Positions 6,611-12,861 of a DNA stretch of 26,290 nucleotides are shown here, one piece after another. Under the pieces are notes generated by a model. It did not search any database, was not told where the DNA came from, and worked only from the letters and a program-made list of their open reading frames with translations. This DNA comes from Baffinella frigidus (Eukaryota > Cryptophyceae > Cryptomonadales > Baffinellaceae), in the NCBI GenBank assembly GCA_026770585.1, contig MU646359.1, forward strand, positions 460,688-486,977. The letters are read 5' to 3'. The position numbers and the translations under genes are program-made. The stretch's first letter is position 1, and the number at the start of each line of letters is the position of its first letter.

Positions 6611-6690
6611 CTTAAGTGGCGAGTAGGCTCATACGCCCTACCGTAGAGCCCTAGGACCTGCCTAGGACCTCTTGGCCGTCAAATGTGACT
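6611..6690. mobile_element. AGTGGCGAGTAGG element, half copy
   Basis: Left half (AAGTGGCGAGTAGGCTCATACGCCC... shown here in part) as in 7809-7899, with a degraded core GGCCGTCAAATGTGACTGCC. The right end is missing. Confidence 0.75.
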
Positions 6691-6736
6691 GCCTGGCTGG
6701 GATCGCTGCTGGAGCACAGATGCGAGGAAGCAACGT
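6691..6736 (+). other. LAGIAAGAQMRGSN fragment
   Basis: CTGGCTGGGATCGCTG matches the second half of the 6378 exon; GATGCGAGGAAGCAACGT also occurs at 6584-6601. A duplicated exon piece between two foldbacks. Confidence 0.35.
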
Positions 6737-6753
6737 ATAAATCCTGAACCCTG

Positions 6754-6908
6754 AAGTGGCCAGTAGGCTCATACGCCCTACGGTAGGGCCCTCGGACCTG
6801 CCTAGGGCTTCCACGGGCGATTATTCGCCCGTTGGTAACATGAGGATATTAGGTCCTAGGCAGGTCCTACGGCCCTACAGTAGGGCGTATGGGCCTACCG
6901 GCCACTTA
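6754..6908. mobile_element. AGTGGCGAGTAGG element, long copy
   Basis: Arms AAGTGGCCAGTAGGC-TCATACGCCCTAC and inverse ending GGCCACTTAA. A core hairpin at 6813-6832 (ACGGGCGA-TTA-TTCGCCCGT) lies off-centre, followed by a unique stretch and the second arm. Confidence 0.85.
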
Positions 6909-7097
6909 AGAGATAGAGTGCACGGAAGGGAATACATGGTGGCCATGTTGGTTTCGATCCGTAAAAAACGCACTTTCCTCTCTACGTTGTACCCAATAAA
7001 CGCACTTTAATCCCTAGTGAGTACCCCCAAAAATGCGCCTTTCTCCTTTCTCTCTCGTTTCCGGGAGACGCTCTCGACGCGGCCTTTTTGTTCTCCT
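6909..7097. other. No recognisable gene
   Basis: Unique sequence. AAACGCACTTT occurs twice (6967, 6998). I see no coding signal, hairpin or known repeat. Confidence 0.5.
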
Positions 7098-7200
7098 TCT
7101 TTATTACTTTCCAGCGGATAGGCCCGCCTCGGCATAGATAGGCCCGCCTCGGGACAGATAGGCCCGCCTCGGAACAGACAGGCCCGCCTCGGGACGTACT
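7098..7200 (+). repeat. CTTTATTACT family copy with 20-bp tandem expansion
   Basis: Starts like 3966-4063, then ATAGGCCCGCCTCGG repeats four times at an exact 20-bp period (7118, 7138, 7158, 7178). Confidence 0.9.
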
Positions 7201-7219
7201 TATCTCAGGCTCAGGTTCA

Positions 7220-7380
7220 GAACCCCCTGGCTTCGGCAGAGCGCTGGAGTACAGGGGTTATCTCTTTTATAACTACCCCCCCCCCCCCCCCAGGACCCTA
7301 CAGTAGGCTTATGCCTGGGGCCCTAGGGGGGTCCTAGGGGGGTGCCAGGAACCCCCTGGCTTCGGCAGAGCGCTGGAGTA
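7220..7380. mobile_element. Truncated CAGGGG foldback flanked by 32-bp direct repeats
   Basis: An identical 32-bp sequence (GAACCCCCTGGCTTCGGCAG...) is at 7220-7251 and 7349-7380. Between them are the left end ACAGGGGTTATCTC, a C16 run, CTACAGTAGG and GGGGGG arms, but no intact right end. The long direct repeat may be a host duplication rather than a target duplication. Confidence 0.7.
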
Positions 7381-7412
7381 GCGCAAGCTCCGCCTCAGCC
7401 CGCCCCAGCTGG

Positions 7413-7618
7413 GTTAGGGTTTAGGGTTTATGGTTTATGGTTTATGGTTTATGGTTTATGGTTTATGGTGCAGGGTTTAGGGTTTATGGTTGATGGTTTC
7501 GGGTTTCGGGTTTCGGGTTTCGGGTTTCGGGTTTCGGGTTTCGGGTTTCGGGTTTCGGGTTTAGGGTTTAGGGTTTAGGGTTTCAGGTTTCAGGTTTAGG
7601 GTTTGGGGTTTCGGTTCT
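7413..7618. repeat. Telomere-variant heptamer blocks
   Basis: Successive homogeneous blocks: GGTTTATGG units (about 7425-7470), then nine TTTCGGG units (7498-7560), then TTTAGGG, then TTTCAGG. Each block is internally uniform. ORFs such as GFRVSGFGFRV are repeat translations. Confidence 0.95.
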
Positions 7619-7659
7619 AGGGTGGCCCGCCTCTGCACCATATCATGTCCTAGGAGCCC

Positions 7660-7781
7660 TACAGGGGTACCTCGCTCATAAGAAACCGCCCCCCCCTAAG
7701 ACCCTACAGTAGGACTATGCCTAGGGCCCTACGGTGGTCCTGGGGGGGGGGGCGGTTTCTTATGAGCAAGGTACCCCTGTA
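7660..7781. mobile_element. CAGGGGTACCTCGC foldback, copy 3
   Basis: Ends TACAGGGGTACCTCGCTCAT / ATGAGCAAGGTACCCCTGTA, poly-C/poly-G inner arms and a CTACAGTAGG core as in 5685-5805. Confidence 0.95.
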
Positions 7782-7808
7782 AGGCCTCCCGCAGCCCAAT
7801 ATAGACCT

Positions 7809-7899
7809 GAAGTGGCGAGCAGGCTCATACGCCCTACCGTAGGGTCCTAGGACCTGCCTAGGACCTCTTGGGGGTCAATTTTGACCCCCGCGCCACTTA
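7809..7899. mobile_element. AGTGGCGAGTAGG element with GGGGGTCAA core
   Basis: Ends GAAGTGGCG / CGCCACTTAA. The hairpin at 7870-7889 is GGGGGTCAA-TT-TTGACCCCC. In other copies this place holds a different palindrome (12209-12224, 6813-6832). Confidence 0.85.
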
Positions 7900-7980
7900 A
7901 GGGGTATCCATCTGCAAACTACCCCGAAACCCAAACTCCACCTAAACACGAACTCTTGAGCGAGGGAGTGCAGTGCACTG

Positions 7981-8102
7981 TGCAGGGGTATCTCGCTCAT
8001 AAGAAAGCACCCCCCCCCCTAGGACCACCGTAGGGCCCTAGGCATCGGCCTACTGTAGGGTCCTAGGGGGGGACGGTTTCTTATAAGCGAGGTACCCCTG
8101 TA
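7981..8102. mobile_element. CAGGGGTACCTCGC foldback, copy 4
   Basis: TGCAGGGGTATCTCGCT ... AGCGAGGTACCCCTGTA with C9/G7 inner arms and CTACTGTAGG. The core orientation matches 5851-5971. Confidence 0.95.
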
Positions 8103-8118
8103 AGCCCTAAACCGAAAG

Positions 8119-8200
8119 TTGTGGGGATTCGAGCGACCTCGCCCTTGCGGGCCAGCATATCAGCAGTCGCTTTAGCCTCCGCGGTATGTGTGCGAGTGTG
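8119..8200 (-). pseudogene. Coiled-coil exon module, degraded copy
   Basis: Plus-strand GTTGTGGGGATTCGAGCGAC and CTTTAGCCTCCGC match the 9089-9160 module (which reads QAASTILALQDE on the minus strand), but insertions break the helix. The donor-like GTCGCTCGAATCCCC is preserved. Confidence 0.4.
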
Positions 8201-8425
8201 AACCTATTTGGTTTAACTCACACGCCCGATGAGGATACCCTTTAGCCGGTTTCTGCTGCGATCCTCTGCACCGGGGGGCCTGAATGTGATCCGAAAGGAA
8301 GCATGGCTTTCCCTCAGAACAAGTTCCAGTGTCCGCCTATGTTGGGAGCTCGAAGAACCTAAAGGACCTAAAGGCGTGAGCGGCTGCCGTGAGGGGCGAA
8401 CCCCAAATCCTAAGCCCTAAACCCA
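8201..8425. other. Unassigned stretch
   Basis: No repeat family or coding match recognised. It carries GAACCTAAAGGACCTAAAGG and ends in AACCCCAAATCCTAAGCCC (telomere-like) before the next module. Confidence 0.4.
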
Positions 8426-8496
8426 AGGTTGTGGGGGTTCGAGCGACCCCGCCCTGAAGGGCCAGGATCGTAGAAGCCTGTTCTCTGCGTGCGCTG
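8426..8496 (-). pseudogene. Coiled-coil exon module copy, split by an element
   Basis: GGTTGTGGGGGTTCGAGCGAC then GGCCAGGATCGTAGAAGCC matches the module, but sequence changes before the foldback at 8497. Confidence 0.4.
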
Positions 8497-8687
8497 CCAC
8501 TCGAGAATGCTGGAGGATCCTATTTATATGAGGGTTTGTACATATTTGTACCAGGATAAGGTGTTCCAACCTCGTGACTGTGCAATATATGCAGAGTTAC
8601 GTGACCAATCAACGAAAGTTACTACACAAATGCCCACTTTTAAATGCACGTTGGTTTTAAATAGGCCCCTCTAGCATTCTCGTGTGG
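8497..8687. mobile_element. CCACTCGAGAATG element, copy 1 (191 bp)
   Basis: Ends CCACTCGAGAATGCTGGAGG / CCCCTCTAGCATTCTCGTGTGG-type sequence, with TG on both sides (8495-8496, 8688-8689). The centre GTGACTGTGC...GCAGAGTTAC forms a short stem. Other copies: 10697-10887 (inverted, also 191 bp), 15261-15450, 15867-16066, and a core-only fragment at 12684-12741. Confidence 0.95.
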
Positions 8688-8702
8688 TGCCGCCGCCGAA
8701 AA

Positions 8703-8960
8703 AGAGCCCAAATTTGAATCAAATTTGAGGTCACATCCGAAATGAAGATACGGATTTACAAGGACGTACCACGCAAGAGTGTAGAGCTGACTGGCTTACA
8801 GGAGAAATAGTCAGATCTGACTATTTTTTAAGTTCACAACTGGGCATTCTCCCCAGAGAAAAATCGAAAATTCGGAAAGTTGGTACAAATTCCGTGTGAA
8901 CTGACTTGTTTTCCCAGGTCAGCCCTACACTCTTGCGTGGTAGCCCTGTTCGTGTCCGGG
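8703..8960 (+). repeat. Dispersed repeat AAATTTGAATC...CCGGGTGCGGG, interrupted
   Basis: CCCAAATTTGAATC, CACATCCGAAATGAAGATAC, TTTACAAGGACGTA and GCCCTGTTCGTGTCCGGG match the uninterrupted copy at 12531-12615 and an inverted one at 21165-21225. The nested element 8769-8940 sits exactly in ...GACG|TA|GCCC. Confidence 0.9.
8769..8940. mobile_element. CCACGCAAGAGTG element nested in a repeat (172 bp)
   Basis: Ends CCACGCAAGAGTGTAG / CTACACTCTTGCGTGG. TA at 8767-8768 and 8941-8942, while the empty site at 12588-12589 has one TA. This is direct proof of insertion with a TA duplication. An inner hairpin-rich part contains AGTCAGATCTGACTA. Confidence 0.97.
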
Positions 8961-8985
8961 TGCGGGTTGTGGGGGTGGGAGCGAC

Positions 8986-9045
8986 CTCGCTTTGCAGGGC
9001 TATGATCGTAGAAGCCGTTTTGGCCTCCGCGTGAGTGGCCGCCGA
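8986..9045 (-). CDS. Coiled-coil exon module (Ala-rich), partial copy
   Basis: Minus-strand reading is related to AEAKAA-TI-AL-GE, followed by donor-like GTCGCTCCCACCC. It lies next to the 9089-9160 copy; the intervening sequence is telomere-like (CCCTAAA). Helix-forming, Ala-rich, unknown protein. A tandem-duplicated exon of the gene described under 12763-12843. Confidence 0.35.
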
Positions 9046-9088
9046 ACACTCAATCCTAAGCCCTAAAGGTTGTGGGGGTGAGAGCGAC

Positions 9089-9160
9089 CTCGTCCTGAAG
9101 GGCCAGGATCGTAGAAGCCGCTTGGTTCTCCGCGATAGTGGCTGCCGCCGCCGCTGCCGT
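9089..9160 (-). CDS. Coiled-coil exon module (Ala-rich)
   Basis: Minus strand reads AAATIAENQAASTILALQDE and then GTCGCTCTCACCC (GT donor). Ala-rich, with hydrophobic residues spaced for a helix. Compare AAEAQNKAAAAILALQGE at 12763-12843. The upstream acceptor is unclear because GGCGGC repeats obscure it. Probably one of many duplicated exons of a large (-) coiled-coil gene. Confidence 0.35.
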
Positions 9161-9162
9161 CA

Positions 9163-9388
9163 GGTTCGCCTCTGTGGGTTGGGGTGTGGGTTCTGGGGTG
9201 AGGGGTTAGTATACAAGCCGTGTAGGGTTCGGTTCGCCTCTGTGGGTTTGGGGTGTGGGTTCTGGGGTGAGGGGTTAGTATACGAGCCGTGTAGGGTTCG
9301 GTTCGCCTCTGTGGGTTTGGGGTGTGGGGTTCTGGGGTGAGGGGTTAGTATACAAGCCGTGTAGGGTTTAGTATACACGCCGTGTCGG
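9163..9388. repeat. 68-69-bp tandem repeat, three units
   Basis: Units start GGTTCGCCTCTGTGGGTTTG at 9163, 9231 and 9300 and contain GTTAGTATACAAGCCGTG. A partial fourth follows. G-rich on this strand. Confidence 0.9.
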
Positions 9389-9395
9389 GCTTCGG

Positions 9396-9770
9396 GTGTG
9401 GGGTTTCGGGATGAGGGATGAGGGATTAGGGATGAGGGTTCAGGTTTCGGGTCTAAGGTTCAGGGTTTCTGGTGCAGGGTTTCGGGTTTCGGGAGTAGGG
9501 TCTCGGGTTCAGGGTCCAGGGTTTGCAGTCACAGGGCGTGTTTTTTCGTCTCAAATGTCTCAAAAGGGCGTTCAGGGATTCGGGTTTCGGGAGTAGGGTC
9601 TCGGATTCAGGGTTTCGGGTTTCGGGAGTAAGGTGTCGGGTTCAGGGTTTCGGGTTTCGGGTTTCGGGAGTAGGGTGTCGGGTTCAGGGTTTCGGGTTCA
9701 GGGTTTCGGGAATCCGAAACCAGAAACCTCAACCCTGAACCCTGAAACCTAATCCCTAGCCGTTTCGGGT
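9396..9770. repeat. Telomere-variant array (TTTCGGG / TTCAGGG)
   Basis: Mixed TTTCGGG, TTCAGGG and GGGAGTAGGGTCTCGGG units. A 60-70-bp composite (TTTCGGGAGTAGG...TCAGGG) recurs three or four times. At 9712-9765 the orientation flips (ATCCGAAACC...CCCTGAAACC). Confidence 0.9.
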
Positions 9771-9805
9771 TTCGGGGTTAGGACCGGCTGCGTCAGCGCG
9801 GCCCT

Positions 9806-9895
9806 TCTCATGAGAAACCGCCCCCCCACCTAGGATCGCCGTAGGGCCCCAGGCATAGTCCTACTGTAAGGTCCTAGGGGGGGGGGGCGGTTTCC
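9806..9895. mobile_element. Truncated CAGGGG-family foldback in an exon module
   Basis: Has the inner arms only (GAAACCGCCCCCCC ... GGGGGGGCGGTTTC with CTACTGTAAGG core). The terminal CAGGGGTACC parts are missing. Flanked by similar 17-bp sequences GGCTGCGTCAGCGCGGC (9785-9801) and GGCTGCGTCGGCACGGC (9896-9912). Confidence 0.8.
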
Positions 9896-9947
9896 GGCTG
9901 CGTCGGCACGGCGCGCCTCCCCCGTAGCCTTTTCCTCTGCTGCCTGT
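9896..9947 (-). CDS. Coiled-coil exon QAAEEKATGEARRADAA
   Basis: On the minus strand CAAACACAG (acceptor-like) is followed by GCAGCAGAGGAAAAGGC, giving AAEEKATGEARRADAA. High Ala/Glu/Arg helix, like the other (-) modules. A foldback (9806-9895) cuts the 3' end; a second ADAA repeat continues on its other side. Function unknown. Confidence 0.4.
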
Positions 9948-9954
9948 GTTTGGG

Positions 9955-10427
9955 GTTTGGGGTTTGGGGTTTGGGGTTTGGTGTTTGGTGTTTAGGGTTT
10001 GGGATTTGGGGTTTAGGGTTTAGGGTTTAGGGTTTAGGGTTTAGGGTTTAGGGTTTAGGGTTACGGTTTAGGGTTTAGGGTTTGGGGGTTAGGGTTTGGG
10101 GTTTAGGGTCTAGGGTTTGCGGGTTAGGGTTTGGGGTTTAGGGTTTTGGGTTTGGGGTTTAGGGTTTAGGGTTCAGGGTTTGGGCTTTAGGGTTCAGGGT
10201 TTGGGCTTTAGGGTTTAGGGTTTAGGGTTTAGGGTTTGGTCTTTAGGGTTTAGGGTTTAGGGTTTAGGGTTTAGGGTTTAGGGCTTGGGCTTTGGGCTTT
10301 AGGGTTTAGGCTTTAGGGCTTTAGGGTTTAGGGCTTAGGGCTTAGGGTTTGGGGTTTAGGGTTTGGGGTTTAGGGTTTGGGGTGTAGGGTTTAGGGCTTA
10401 GGGTTTGGGCTTTAGGGTTTAGGGTTT
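9955..10427. repeat. TTTAGGG telomere-like array, about 470 bp
   Basis: The longest array: GGTTTGGGG at the start, then long runs of pure TTTAGGG (10014-10060, 10205-10280) mixed with TTTGGGG and GCTTAGGG. Interstitial, flanked by exon-like pieces on both sides, so it is an intron-like spacer and not a telomere. Confidence 0.95.
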
Positions 10428-10469
10428 CACCTTGACCTTGTTTTCCGCGTCCGCTGCCGCGCTTTCCAC
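10428..10469 (-). CDS. Coiled-coil exon VESAAADAENKVKVK
   Basis: Minus strand: CGTCAG acceptor, then GTGGAAAGCGCGGCAGC, reading VESAAADAENKVKVK before the TTTAGGG array. The same CGTCAG acceptor precedes the ATELEGERA piece at 15171-15196. Short, Ala/Lys/Glu-rich. Confidence 0.35.
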
Positions 10470-10471
10470 CT

Positions 10472-10547
10472 GACGAAAACATCAACTTTTGAAGAAAACA
10501 TCAACTTTTAACGAAAATATTAACTTTTGACGAAAAGATCAACTTTT
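10472..10547. repeat. 19-bp tandem repeat, four units
   Basis: GACGAAAACATCAACTTTT and variants at an exact 19-bp period (10472, 10491, 10510, 10529). Just upstream of the (-) exon at 10428-10469. Confidence 0.95.
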
Positions 10548-10574
10548 CATGAGATCGGGGGAAATGTTGACAGC

Positions 10575-11115
10575 AATCCCCCCTCGGGAACTGGAGCCGT
10601 TAGCAAAACTTCTGAAGGAAAAGCTCTAATTTCGTACGGGGGGCTCGTGACCAGACTTCCCACTTTAAGAAATGGTCCTTCTTCCAGCCTCAAGTGCCAC
10701 TCGAGAATGATAGAGGGGCCTATTTAAAACCAATGTGCTTTTAAAAGTGGGCGTTTGTGTAGTAACTTTCGTTGATTGGTCACGTAACTAGCCATACATA
10801 GGCCAGTCACGAGGTTGAAACACCTTATCCTGGTACAAAGTTTTACATCCCCGCATGTAAATAGGCCCCTCTAGCATTCTCGAGTGGTCAAGTGGTAGGG
10901 AATTGGTCGTTCGCGAAATTTCTGAAGGAACCGCTCCAATTCACTATGGAGAGGACTCGCAACCTGGCTTCTCGCAACCTGAATTCCCATTTTTTTAAAA
11001 AGTTATACTTCCAGCCTCGAGTGGTAGGGAATTGGCCGTTAGCGAACTTTCTGAAGGAGCAGCTCCTATTCCCTATGGTAAGGGCTCACAACCTGGCTTC
11101 TCGCGAGGTCAGGCT
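10575..11115 (+). repeat. Three direct copies of a ~90-bp repeat
   Basis: Copies at about 10575-10660, 10889-10975 and 11025-11115 share GGCCGTTAGCGAA-TTTCTGAAGGA and a following GGGCTCGCAACCTGGCTTC. The foldback 10697-10887 separates the first two. A piece CAGCCTC-AAGTGG between copies looks like a CCACTCGAGG-element end. Confidence 0.8.
10697..10887. mobile_element. CCACTCGAGAATG element, copy 2 (191 bp, inverted)
   Basis: CCACTCGAGAATGATAGAGG ... GCATTCTCGAGTGG. Same length as copy 1 but opposite orientation. Flanking TG/TC do not match; however TCAAGTG stands on both sides (10690-10696, 10888-10894). Confidence 0.95.
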
Positions 11116-11131
11116 CGCAACCTCCTGCGCG

Positions 11132-11240
11132 TTTATCCGGGGAAACCTATTTTTCTTTCATTTGATTCCAACGAAAATTACGACACGAATGCTTTAATAT
11201 TACTAGTAAGATTTAATTGTGTAGAAATTTCCATTGCCAT
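11132..11240. mobile_element. TTTATCCGGGG foldback, truncated relative
   Basis: The left arm TTTATCCGGGGAAACCTATT matches 2289-2430, then TTACGACACGAATGCTTTAATATTACTAG. The right arm is degraded and replaced by a small GCCGTACGGC palindrome with ATTGCC repeats (11243-11270). Confidence 0.75.
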
Positions 11241-11289
11241 TTTCATTGCCGTACGGCAATGAATTGCCGTGCAAAGAGGAACCAAAAGG

Positions 11290-11390
11290 GTCAGTAATCT
11301 TCGTATACGTTGTATACTCGGTGATACATGACTCTGGGCAGGTGATTCTCTAGAGCATCTTTCTGCTCTCGCGTGTCGCCTCCCAGAGGC
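11290..11390 (-). repeat. Dispersed repeat (inverted copy at 14168-14262)
   Basis: CTCTAGAGCATCTTCTGCTC-type sequence, TCGCCTCCC and CGTATACGTTGTATA on the reverse strand match 14168-14262, where they run in the plus direction. Segment 11391-11492 has direct repeat ACGCGCAAGCCTCGAGTCCC (again at 11702) and no coding signal. Confidence 0.75.
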
Positions 11391-11492
11391 GCCCCGCGAG
11401 TGTGTGGTGTCTCGACGCGCAAGCCTCGAGTCCCCAAAGCCAACCCTGAGTCTATCATAGGAAGGCCACGGTCCGCAGGCGAACACTCGCGA

Positions 11493-11695
11493 GTGTAGAG
11501 CGGTTTTCGCATCTGTCGGCCACCAACCGATATGAAATTTATGAACAAGGGCTCCAATTCCGGCCACTTTTGGCATTTTTATCACAAAATAAAACTCTAA
11601 AACTTCAGAATCACGCCAAAAGTTGCCGGAATTGGAGCCCTTGTTCATATTTTCATGTCGGTGAGTGGCCGACAGATGAGAAAACCGCTCTACAC
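11493..11695. mobile_element. GTGTAGAGCGG inverted-repeat element (203 bp)
   Basis: Long arms: GTGTAGAGCGGTTTTC, CATCTGTCGGCCAC, and ACAAGGGCTCCAATTCCGGC inverted on the right. Inner AT-rich loop with GGCATTTTTATCACAAAAT. The CATCTGTCGGCCACC block is also the left end of 14007-14112. Confidence 0.9.
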
Positions 11696-11790
11696 GCCTC
11701 AACGCGCAAGCCTTGAGTCCCCAACCGCAGCTCGAGCCGAAGAAGGAGTGCTGACAGTAGTAAAGAGGAGGAAGCAGGATTGCTGACAGT

Positions 11791-11929
11791 CCACTTAGCA
11801 GACACCGGGGACTTCACAGATACAGTCCATCTAAACGATGTGCACGAGAATCTTATCCATTGCCCTGGAATTCTAACCGCGTTTCCCCCGGATATCCGGG
11901 GGGAAAGGAACTCGTTCGCTGCTCAGTGG
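11791..11929. mobile_element. CCACTTAGCAG element with CCCCCGGATATC core
   Basis: Ends CCACTTAGCAG / CTGCTCAGTGG. ATACAGTCCATCTAAACGAT is shared with 19125-19263 and 23547-23906. Core palindrome at 11882-11906: TTTCCCCCGGAT/ATCCGGGGGGAAA (one extra G). Confidence 0.9.
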
Positions 11930-11963
11930 AGGTCTCCCGCAGCCTAATACTGTCTAAAAACTA

Positions 11964-12103
11964 CCACCAGCCCTGAGGGAAGGACCAAAAGGTCGATTTT
12001 CAGACCTCAAAATCACCTTGCAGCGGGGTCGGATCCGACCCCGCTGCAAGGTGATTTTGAGCCCTGAAAATCGACGATTTGGTCCTTGCGTGAGGGTTGG
12101 TGG
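11964..12103. mobile_element. CCACCAG foldback with 54-bp perfect palindrome
   Basis: Ends CCACCAGCCCT / AGGGTTGGTGG, with TA on both sides (11962-11963, 12104-12105). Positions 12007-12060 are a perfect palindrome centred on GGATCC (half: TCAAAATCACC then TTGCAGCGGGGTCGGA). Confidence 0.95.
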
Positions 12104-12140
12104 TACCCAGCCACTCAACCTTGGCATCCCACAGCCCAAT

Positions 12141-12242
12141 ATCCCTCAAGCGGCGAGTAGGCTCATACGCTCTACGGTAGAGCCCTAGGACCTGCCTAGG
12201 GCGAGTTAGGGCGAATATTCGCCCGTCCGCCACTTGAGGGAT
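12141..12242. mobile_element. AGTGGCGAGTAGG element with GGGCGAATATTCGCCC core
   Basis: Ends ATCCCTCAAGCGG / CCACTTGAGGGAT. Arm sequence GCTCATACGC, CCTAGGACCTGCCTAGG as in sister copies. Core at 12209-12224 is a perfect 16-bp palindrome. Confidence 0.9.
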
Positions 12243-12447
12243 ACCGTCTGAAAACTACCCTGCCACTCAACCTGGAGCCAAACACCAACTCTTGCGCGAG
12301 AGAGTACCTCGCCCGTGAGGGGCGAACCCCAAACCCTAAGCCCTAAACCGAAGGTTGTGGGGGTGAATCTCGAAGCGAGTGCCTCCGATGCTTAGGTAGG
12401 TCCGGTTGTGGTCCGACGTCATAACTTCAATGACAGTCCCTCTCTCT
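12243..12447. other. Spacer without recognised gene
   Basis: Holds telomere-like AACCCTAAGCCCTAAACC (12330) and GGTTGTGGGGGTGAATC, the intron side of a coiled-coil module, followed by unrelated sequence to 12447. No hairpin found. Confidence 0.4.
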
Positions 12448-12527
12448 TGTGGGGGTTAGAGCGACCTCGCCCTGAAGAGCCTGGATCGAAGAAGCCATTT
12501 TGGCCTCCGCGTGAGTTGGCGCCTCAG
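12448..12527 (-). pseudogene. Coiled-coil exon module copy
   Basis: TTGTGGGGGTTAGAGCGAC, CTCGCCCTGAAGAGCCTGG and CCATTTTGGCCTCCGC match the module family on the minus strand. Divergent and probably not translated. Confidence 0.35.
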
Positions 12528-12530
12528 CCC

Positions 12531-12615
12531 AAATTTGAATCAAAATTGAGGTCACATCCGAAATGAAGATACGAATTTACAAGGACGTAGCCCTGTTCGT
12601 GTCCGGGCGCGGGTT
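12531..12615 (+). repeat. Dispersed repeat, uninterrupted copy
   Basis: AAATTTGAATCAAAATTGAGG, CACATCCGAAATGAAGATAC, ACAAGGACGTAGCCC and CGTGTCCGGGCGCGGG in uninterrupted form. Serves as the empty site for the element at 8769-8940. Confidence 0.9.
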
Positions 12616-12683
12616 GTGGGGGTGGGAGCGACCTCACCCTGCAGGGCCATGATCGCAGCGGCCGCTTTGGCCTCCGCGTGAGT

Positions 12684-12741
12684 GGATAAGGTGTTCCAAC
12701 CTCGTGACTGGCGAATATATGGCTAGTTACGTGACCAATCA
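12684..12741. mobile_element. CCACTCGAGAATG element, core fragment
   Basis: GGATAAGGTGTTCCAACCTC and GTTACGTGACCAATCA match the middle of 8497-8687. Both ends are missing, and it sits between two coiled-coil modules. Stem GTGACTGGCG/GGCTAGTTAC. Confidence 0.85.
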
Positions 12742-12762
12742 GGTTGTGGGGGTGGGAGCAAC

Positions 12763-12843
12763 TTCGCCCTGCAGGGCCAGGATCGCAGCGGCCGCTTTGT
12801 TCTGCGCCTCCGCAGCTTCGCCCTCCACCCGCGCCACCTTCAC
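12763..12843 (-). CDS. Best-preserved Ala-rich coiled-coil exon
   Basis: Minus strand reads VKVARVEGEAAEAQNKAAAA then ILALQGE (27 codons), ending before GTTGCTCCCACCC (GT donor, as GTCGCTC in sister copies). Ala/Glu-rich with V/L/I at 3-4 residue spacing, typical of a long helix or coiled coil. Sister copies: 8119, 8426, 8986, 9089, 12448, 13763; a shorter relative VAKLEGERAALETKLKEE is at 15011 and 14820. It ends near the N gap, so the upstream splice site is not visible. I do not recognise a family; a large repetitive structural or scaffold protein is the inference. Confidence 0.4.
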
Positions 12844-12861
12844 CACGGCAGGTCATGACTG

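Noticed and set aside
9396-9738. ORFs reading GFRVSGFGFRV and similar (also 7342-7578, 24290-24614)
   Set aside because: Translations of TTTCGGG heptamers; open only because the 7-bp unit lacks stops in some frames.
9955-10427. A chromosome-end telomere
   Set aside because: The array is internal, mixed with many variants, and flanked on both sides by exon-like and mobile sequence.
11178-11702. 174-codon minus ORF
   Set aside because: It spans the long-armed inverted-repeat element 11493-11695 and a dispersed repeat; no domain is recognisable.
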